DNA of 64,000 nucleotides from Clostridium prolinivorans (GTDB lineage: Bacteria; Bacillota; Clostridia; Clostridiales; Clostridiaceae), in contig NZ_RJWG01000003.1 of the NCBI RefSeq assembly GCF_004011155.1, forward strand, positions 177,011-241,010, in the 5' to 3' direction. This document shows, piece after piece, positions 58,650 through 64,000 of the stretch. The notes under the pieces are model-generated. The model was not told the DNA's origin, searched no databases, and worked only from the letters and a program-made list of their open reading frames with translations. The translations under genes and the position numbers were made by a program. How positions within the stretch are numbered: position 1 is the first letter of the stretch; the number at the start of each line of letters is the position of its first letter.

Positions 58650-58802
58650 CAACTAAGCTATTTGGATATGTAAAAACAATCAAATCAAATCCTAAAATTG
58701 GTGTAGCTATTAATTTATATAGGTTTTAATCATAATCTTGACTTAATCTAAACATATCAAGTACTAAGCATTTATTATCTTTTAAACTGAACAAATGTGT
58801 GG

Positions 58803-58826
58803 TATACTATTATGTACTTAAAGTAC
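58803..58826 (+). promoter_or_regulatory. restriction-operon promoter and leader palindrome
   Basis: An extended -10 TGGTATACT (TATACT at 58803-58808) is followed by the palindrome GTACTTAAAGTAC (58814-58826) at the expected transcription start. A related AAGTACT lies upstream at 58759-58765. Such sites are typical operators of small XRE controller proteins, and the first gene of the operon encodes one. Confidence 0.55.
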
Positions 58827-58843
58827 GAATTGAGGAGGTTAAA

Positions 58844-59089
58844 ATGGGTTTTTCATATAACAAACTGTGGAAAATATTGATAGATAGAGGTATGAATAAA
58901 ACAGCTTTGAGAGACGGAGTTGGGTTTACTCCTACTACATTATCAAGACTATCGAAAAATGAAACAGTCAGTATGAATATGCTTGCAAGAATATGTGAAT
59001 ATTTAAATTGTGATATAGGTGATATAGTGGAGTACAAATGTGAAGGTAAGGTGGGCAAGGGACATGATAAAGTTAGCAACGGTATTTAG
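58844..59089 (+). CDS. XRE-family helix-turn-helix regulator (controller-like)
   Basis: 81 residues. The start is the ATG at 58844 after GAGGAGG. Almost the whole protein is a Cro/cI-type helix-turn-helix (MGFSYNKLWKILIDRGMNKT, GFTPTTLSRLSKNETVSMNM, LARICEYLNCDIGDIVEY). It overlaps the methyltransferase frame by 26 bp. Small XRE proteins at the head of restriction-modification operons usually delay or balance restriction expression; the palindrome in its leader supports autoregulation. It is close in type to the YozG-like regulators common in Firmicutes. Confidence 0.88.
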   Translation: MGFSYNKLWKILIDRGMNKTALRDGVGFTPTTLSRLSKNETVSMNMLARICEYLNCDIGDIVEYKCEGKVGKGHDKVSNGI

Positions 59090-60818
59090 CGGTATAGGAG
59101 CGATAGAGCATGCATTAAAAAGAATGGGGATACCATTTGAAATTGTATTTGCATGTGATAATGGAGATGTAGATATATTATCTAAAAAAGTACTTCCGGA
59201 GGTAAAGGATATTGAGGAAGAACTAATTCTCTTAAATAATATGGTAGAAAAGATAAAAAACACTAAAGGAAATGATAAAGCATATACTACAGAACTTGAA
59301 AATAATTTAAAACAGCTGGAATATGATTATAAAAATTTTTTGGATACCTTAATAATCCAACAAGAGTTGATTGATTTAGTAAAATCTTTATTATATAAGT
59401 TTATTGAAGATGGTTACTTTAATGATAATGTACGAAAGGCATACAAAGAATGGGTTGAGATTTTAGAAGATGAAAGCTATTCACAAAATCATAAAATTAT
59501 TGAGGCTGAGAAAGCAATAATAAAAATAGAAGCTGACTATAAAAGGATATATGGAAAAAACTTTGTAGAGAGTGAGATTTTTTTAAACTTAAAAGAAAAA
59601 GAAACCTATATTAACATAGTCAATATTAGTGAATTCAAAAAAAGGGTTAAAAATATTAGGAATATATCTGAAGGGCTATCTATGTTACATGAAAAGATCA
59701 ATACATTTTATATTTTGAAAGAATTAAGCAGTATTGAATCTTATGAGGATAAAAAAAGGTATGTAGATAAACTCTACGAGGGTAGAGAAAATCAAAATAA
59801 AGTTAAACAAACATACTTAGCAAATTATGATATAGATTTAAATCATTTTCATTGGAATGCCTCTTTTTTAGATGGCAATCAATATAAAGATAAAGTGGAT
59901 TTATTTGTTGGAGGTAGTCCTTGCCAATCTTTTAGTTTAGTTGGAAAACAAAGGGGTCTTGAAGATACTAGAGGAACACTTTTTTATGAATTTGCAAGAT
60001 TGATAAGTGAGATACAACCAAAAGTGTTTATATATGAAAATGTAAAAGCAGTATTGAGTAATGATAATGGTAGTACTTGGAACACCATGTGCAATATTTT
60101 TGATGATTTAAATTATACTTGGTATTATGATGTACTTAATGCTAGAGATTATGGAATTCCACAAAATAGAGAAAGGTTGTTCGTTGTTGGATTTAGAAAT
60201 GATCTTAATTTTAAGGAATTCCAATTTCCAAAACCTATTCCACTAGAAAAGACAATGAAGGATTTTCTTCTTGACAATGTATCAGGAAAATATTATCTAC
60301 CTAAAAAAGGTGTTGCCTTTGTAACTGATGAGAAAAACCTAGAAAAAAGGTATACTCAAATTAACGGAGAAATACAGCTTTGTCAAAAGAAAAATCAACA
60401 ATTTAATTGGCATGGAGATTTTGTATTCGAAGAAGAGAACAAAGAAAAAGAAAAACTTATAGAGGACTTAGAAAAATATTTCTTATCTGAAAAAGTAAAA
60501 AAATACGTATTATCATCAGGTACGAAAGGATTCTATGCAAAACCTGAAATTGATTTAGATATAGCACGACCATTGTTAACTTCCATGCATAAAATGCATA
60601 GAGCAGGGGTTGACAACTATGTAACAACAGAAGGTCGAATAAGAAAATTAACACCTAGAGAATGCTTAAGACTTATGGGGTTCTGCGATAGCTTTAAAAT
60701 TGTCGTTGCTGACACACCTATGTATCAACAAGCTGGGAATTCAATAGTCGTTGATGTACTAATAGCTTTAATGAGAAGTATTCTTGAAAGTTATTCTGAA
60801 TTGGGTAAGGGGGAGTAA
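59064..60818 (+). CDS. DNA (cytosine-5)-methyltransferase with long internal insertion
   Basis: 584 residues. C5-methyltransferase motifs: I (FSGIGAIE, about 8-15), II (FEIVFACD, to about 39), IV with the catalytic cysteine (GGSPCQSFS, about 283-291), VI (YENVKAV, about 323), VIII (QNRERLFVVG, about 367), IX (LTPRECLRLMGF, about 527) and X (QQAGNSIVV, about 556). The usual spacing between motifs II and IV is about 40 residues; here about 200 extra lysine/glutamate-rich, predicted coiled-coil residues are inserted (about 48-250). The start ATG overlaps the regulator gene. It should protect host DNA from the downstream nuclease. Confidence 0.93.
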   Translation: MIKLATVFSGIGAIEHALKRMGIPFEIVFACDNGDVDILSKKVLPEVKDIEEELILLNNMVEKIKNTKGNDKAYTTELENNLKQLEYDYKNFLDTLIIQQELIDLVKSLLYKFIEDGYFNDNVRKAYKEWVEILEDESYSQNHKIIEAEKAIIKIEADYKRIYGKNFVESEIFLNLKEKETYINIVNISEFKKRVKNIRNISEGLSMLHEKINTFYILKELSSIESYEDKKRYVDKLYEGRENQNKVKQTYLANYDIDLNHFHWNASFLDGNQYKDKVDLFVGGSPCQSFSLVGKQRGLEDTRGTLFYEFARLISEIQPKVFIYENVKAVLSNDNGSTWNTMCNIFDDLNYTWYYDVLNARDYGIPQNRERLFVVGFRNDLNFKEFQFPKPIPLEKTMKDFLLDNVSGKYYLPKKGVAFVTDEKNLEKRYTQINGEIQLCQKKNQQFNWHGDFVFEEENKEKEKLIEDLEKYFLSEKVKKYVLSSGTKGFYAKPEIDLDIARPLLTSMHKMHRAGVDNYVTTEGRIRKLTPRECLRLMGFCDSFKIVVADTPMYQQAGNSIVVDVLIALMRSILESYSELGKGE

Positions 60819-60821
60819 GTT

Positions 60822-62579
60822 ATGGGTTATACACCTTTAGTTAGATGGAGAAATTTTACACTAGAAAATTTAAAGACTATCTTAGAAATATATCCAGATA
60901 TGACAAGTACGTTGTCACGTTCAGAAGCTTTAGATATAATTGAACAGAAATTAAGTGGTTATAAAAGAACAGCATATCAATTCGCTTGTCAACTTGGGCT
61001 AGAATGTCGTGGAGATAAATTTAAAGTTCAAAACTATTTGTTTACTTTTGATGACGATAATCTAATAAAGTATCTTAACTTTTGGTTTAAAATGTATGTG
61101 ACACCAAATCCATATATTAATTCAAATGAAGCACCTATCTCTATATTTAAAGCGTTAGCTGAAGAAATTTTAAGCACTGATAATAAACAAATTAGTTTCA
61201 ATAGCTTTTGTGTTAAATATTTTGGTGAAGGAAAAAGTAGCGATATTTTAAAAAATGCCATTCAAGCATATGGTGATCCAATTGTTGTGGACGATGATAT
61301 ACTATATTTGCCTGAAAATAAAACAGATGAATTAATGTCGATATTATCAAAGGTTAATGATACTTTACCAATGAAAAACAATTTGGACAGAGAAGAGTTT
61401 TTTCAGAGATTTTCTTATGAACAGTTTTGTAAGTTCTATGATATTCCTTATTCAAAAGATGTTTTAGAAAATCTTGAAAATATAAATATGGCGGTGGAGC
61501 TAGAAATTGAAAAAAATCGAGTATCAGGAGGTTCTAATATTCTTTTATATGGTGTTCCTGGATCAGGTAAGAGCTGGACTATCGAACATGAGTACTGTAA
61601 AAAGGATAGTAATGTAGAACGACTAGTATTCCATCCAGACTACACTTACTCTGATTTTGTTGGTCAGATTTTACCAGATGTATCAGACGATGGACAAGTT
61701 AGTTATAAGTTTACGCCAGGGCCCTTTACTACTATCCTACGTGATGCATATGTTAATCCCCAAAAAGAATACATACTCATAATTGAGGAAATTAACCGTG
61801 GAAATGCACCAGCTATATTTGGAGAAGTGTTTCAGTTACTTGATAGAAAAGTAAGAATCAAAGAAGAAGATGATGATGATGTGTTTCCTATTGGTACAAG
61901 TGAATATGGAATTACTAATAAAAATATAGCTCTTGAGGTTTATGGAGATGCAAGACATAAGGTACGTATACCTTCAAACCTCACGATTATAGGGACAATG
62001 AATACATCTGATCAAAATGTATTTACTTTGGATACTGCTTTCCAACGTAGATGGGAAATGCGTATGATTGAAAATAGTTTTGACAGAGTGGATCCAAAAT
62101 TTGCAAATGCAGAGATATTAGATACAACAGTTACATGGAAAAATTTCTGTGTTGCTATTAATGATATTATTGTAGGTAATAATGCAAGGATGACTTCTGC
62201 TGAGGATAAAAGGCTAGGCGCATATTTTGTTCATCTAAGAGATCTTGAATACAATGATGCAGCTGAAGATAAGACAGAGGGTGAGTATGACAACCTTTGC
62301 AAAAAGGAAAAGGAAAGAACCCTTACTTCTGATGAGAAAAAGCGTCTTGAAGAAATCAGAGATGCAATGAAGCATAATAGAAGATTTCCAGAAAAGGTTA
62401 TAAAGTACCTGTGGGATGATGCTTTTAAATTCTCACGTGAAGTAGTCTTTGAAACGAATGAATATCAAAGTCTAGAGGCAGTAATCCGAAAATTTATGCA
62501 AGCTAAGAAATTTGAACGTTTTGCAATATTCAAACAGAATGTTCGCGATGCCTTTATCAATCAAAATAATATTGAATAA
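60822..62579 (+). CDS. McrB-like AAA+ NTPase, restriction subunit R1
   Basis: 585 residues. The N-terminal 230 residues have no recognised enzymatic motif and probably bind DNA. The C-terminal part is an McrB-type AAA+ domain: Walker A LYGVPGSGKSW (about 243-252), Walker B ILIIEEINRGNAPAIFGEVFQLLDRK as a typical McrB segment (about 314-338), and sensor GTMNTSDQNVF (about 390), the GTPase-type MNTxD signature. It should power translocation or cleavage with the LlaJI-family protein encoded next. It lies 3 bp after the methyltransferase gene. Confidence 0.92.
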   Translation: MGYTPLVRWRNFTLENLKTILEIYPDMTSTLSRSEALDIIEQKLSGYKRTAYQFACQLGLECRGDKFKVQNYLFTFDDDNLIKYLNFWFKMYVTPNPYINSNEAPISIFKALAEEILSTDNKQISFNSFCVKYFGEGKSSDILKNAIQAYGDPIVVDDDILYLPENKTDELMSILSKVNDTLPMKNNLDREEFFQRFSYEQFCKFYDIPYSKDVLENLENINMAVELEIEKNRVSGGSNILLYGVPGSGKSWTIEHEYCKKDSNVERLVFHPDYTYSDFVGQILPDVSDDGQVSYKFTPGPFTTILRDAYVNPQKEYILIIEEINRGNAPAIFGEVFQLLDRKVRIKEEDDDDVFPIGTSEYGITNKNIALEVYGDARHKVRIPSNLTIIGTMNTSDQNVFTLDTAFQRRWEMRMIENSFDRVDPKFANAEILDTTVTWKNFCVAINDIIVGNNARMTSAEDKRLGAYFVHLRDLEYNDAAEDKTEGEYDNLCKKEKERTLTSDEKKRLEEIRDAMKHNRRFPEKVIKYLWDDAFKFSREVVFETNEYQSLEAVIRKFMQAKKFERFAIFKQNVRDAFINQNNIE

Positions 62580-62601
62580 AATTAGTAGGCGGTGATTTTA
62601 T

Positions 62602-63879
62602 ATGAAGGAAGATTTAGATATTAGAAAACGCTGCCATGTAAATACGAATGAGGATGGAGATTGTTTTGTAGGAGTGAAGGCGGATTCTGATGATGCTATG
62701 ATATACTTTCCACTTGGGTATCAACTGCCCGAAACAGATGCAGAAATTAGGACTGATATAAAGCATCTTTTTCAAGTACTCTCTGAGTTTACAGAAAAAA
62801 AAGATCGTGTGATAGCAATGAACAAGTTTGAAGCGCCTCAGAGTGTAGATTTTCCTATCCATGCATATCTAGAAGTAATTAATTACTACTTGGGAAAAGG
62901 TGGACAATATTATATTGAAACGGACCCAACTTATGTAACAAGTGCAAGAGGAAGTGCGCATTGGCCTAAAACTTTTAGAAATCAGACGCCACTTGTACAA
63001 CAAAAAAACGGTACAAATTCACTTATTTATACCCAATTCACAGTTCGTTCGGTTACACCTAACGAATCAAAGCTCATTACACAGATTAATAAGTTTTGTG
63101 TTTATGAGAGTTTTGAAAAACTGGGTTGGTTATATGTCCCATATAAGCCACAGCCCCCAGGTCCTCATCCCGATATTAAAACATCAATTATCATAATTAA
63201 TGATAAACTGATGCATACCTACAATGACAGAGATAAGAAATTATTTAAAGCAATGAAGGATATGCTAGAATATATGGATGAAAAGACATCTGAAAAGCAA
63301 TTTTACTTTGGTACAGATAACTTTGAGGGTGTATGGGAACGATTGATAGATAGAGTATTTGGAGAGAAGAACAAAGAAAAATACTTTCCTCGAACTCGCT
63401 GGTTGCTCGACTATGGTAAACATAAAGAAAAGCGTCCATTGGTTCCAGATAGTATCATGATATATAATGGAAAATACTATGTACTAGATGCAAAGTACTA
63501 TAAATATGGTTGGACTGGTAATCCATATGATTTACCTAATGCATCTTCGATAAGTAAACAGATTACTTATGGTGAGTATATTCAGCAAACTCAAAAGGTT
63601 GGAAATGATTCATTATTTAATGCTTTTATAATGCCTTATAATATGGCAAATAACTATTTTGGGCTAAATGAACCCATTGGTAGAATTGGAGAAGCTGTAG
63701 GAGATTGGAAATCAAATAAATTGAACTATGAGAGGATTCAAGGGATTGTGGTAGATACTAGATACTTAATGTATCACTATACAGGAAATCCTATAAAATG
63801 CAAAGTTCAACTAGCAGATTGCATAGAGGCGGTTCTTTCTAAAGGCGAAGTGCCACCACCTAAAGCAACAGAAAAATAA
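62602..63879 (+). CDS. LlaJI-family restriction endonuclease, nuclease subunit R2
   Basis: 425 residues. From memory of the family it matches the LlaJI restriction protein that works with an McrB-like partner. A PD-(D/E)xK-type active site is visible: RRWL-like lead, VPDSIMIYNGKYYVLDAKYY with the aspartate at PD and the DAK catalytic pair (about residues 281-300). Downstream, ISKQITYGEYIQQ and FIMPYNMAN are typical of McrC/LlaJI nucleases. The ATG follows GGCGGTGA. A strong terminator ends the operon. Recognition sequence unknown; LlaJI itself recognises GACGC. Confidence 0.9.
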   Translation: MKEDLDIRKRCHVNTNEDGDCFVGVKADSDDAMIYFPLGYQLPETDAEIRTDIKHLFQVLSEFTEKKDRVIAMNKFEAPQSVDFPIHAYLEVINYYLGKGGQYYIETDPTYVTSARGSAHWPKTFRNQTPLVQQKNGTNSLIYTQFTVRSVTPNESKLITQINKFCVYESFEKLGWLYVPYKPQPPGPHPDIKTSIIIINDKLMHTYNDRDKKLFKAMKDMLEYMDEKTSEKQFYFGTDNFEGVWERLIDRVFGEKNKEKYFPRTRWLLDYGKHKEKRPLVPDSIMIYNGKYYVLDAKYYKYGWTGNPYDLPNASSISKQITYGEYIQQTQKVGNDSLFNAFIMPYNMANNYFGLNEPIGRIGEAVGDWKSNKLNYERIQGIVVDTRYLMYHYTGNPIKCKVQLADCIEAVLSKGEVPPPKATEK

Positions 63880-63886
63880 AAAAATA

Positions 63887-63936
63887 AAGGCTTCTGTTAT
63901 ACAGTGATTAACTGTACGACAGAGGCCTTTTTTATG
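63887..63936 (+). terminator. rho-independent terminator of the restriction operon
   Basis: A 12-bp outer stem (63887-63898 with 63919-63930, one wobble) encloses TACAGT/ACTGTA (63900-63905 with 63911-63916), then a T-run. Confidence 0.9.
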
Positions 63937-63943
63937 GATTTAT

Positions 63944-64000
63944 GTCAATATAGTAGACACAAAAACTCAAATTTTTATGCAGTTTTTCTTAAAGCATCTT
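63944..64000 (-). mobile_element. possible end of an IS element (OrfB C-terminus?) at window edge
   Basis: TGTCAATATAGTAGACAC (starting near 63949) looks like an insertion-sequence terminus of the IS3/IS150 type. On the minus strand a frame entering at 64000 reads DALRKTA then TAA (63977-63975), which resembles the end of an IS3-type transposase. Only about 50 bp are visible, so this is a weak call. Confidence 0.3.

Noticed and set aside
58789..58802. Partial LexA-like sequence TGAACAAATGTGTG before the restriction operon
   Set aside because: The right half breaks the consensus at the critical GTT, so I treat it as a chance resemblance.

Overview
The window is chromosomal DNA of a low-GC, spore-forming Firmicute, most likely Clostridium sensu stricto. 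The evidence is the strong AT bias, AGGAGG-type ribosome binding sites, frequent TTG/GTG starts, a GerS-like germination lipoprotein, the clostridial order uvrC-PHP-murB...rapZ-yvcK-whiA-ytoI-dnaE-pfkA-pyk, and a T-box leader ahead of trpEGDCFBA. I do not name a species. No rRNA, tRNA or CRISPR array was seen.

Layout. 1-1.1 kb (minus strand): the end of a GH65 disaccharide phosphorylase / beta-phosphoglucomutase operon. 1.4-8.7 kb: small clostridial proteins, acpS-nnr, gerS-like-alr, the mazEF toxin-antitoxin pair and membrane proteins. 9-14.7 kb: the ftsEX / PcsB-CwlO-like hydrolase / CtpB-like protease / MinJ-like PDZ protein cluster, in the same order as in Bacillus. 15-25.8 kb: SOS-controlled uvrBA, an FHA-FtsW-PBP elongation/division set, a LexA-box-linked YdjM-family protein, and uvrC. 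25.9-28.8 kb: a PHP hydrolase, murB and hisC. 29-35 kb: a complete ribose operon rbsKDACB with rbsR behind it and a double palindromic operator in front. 35.2-36.9 kb: an orphan chemoreceptor on the minus strand. 37.4-48.4 kb: rapZ-yvcK-whiA, a YtoI-like regulator, dnaE, pfkA and pyk. 48.5-55.4 kb: the complete, translationally coupled tryptophan operon behind a T-box with one Stem I and two antiterminator/terminator modules. 55.4-57.9 kb: a DUF1540 protein and an RlmD-type methyltransferase. 57.9-64 kb: an accessory island with an orphan hypothetical gene and a LlaJI/McrBC-like restriction-modification operon (XRE regulator, m5C methyltransferase, McrB-like NTPase, LlaJI-family nuclease), possibly followed by an IS end at the window edge.

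How the genes work together. Most of the window is core physiology: envelope synthesis and remodelling (alr, murB, ftsEX with its hydrolase, ftsW-PBP, rapZ/yvcK), nucleotide excision repair under LexA, ribose uptake under RbsR, glycolysis and tryptophan synthesis.

The least ordinary observations are the partially duplicated trp T-box, a homopolymer frameshift that hides a 39-codon extension of the MinJ-like protein, a ~108-bp repeat present in two distant intergenic regions, and the restriction island, whose single methyltransferase carries a long helical insertion and whose regulator gene has a palindrome in its leader. I found no clearly unprecedented system. The restriction island and the intergenic repeat are the best places to look for something undescribed.
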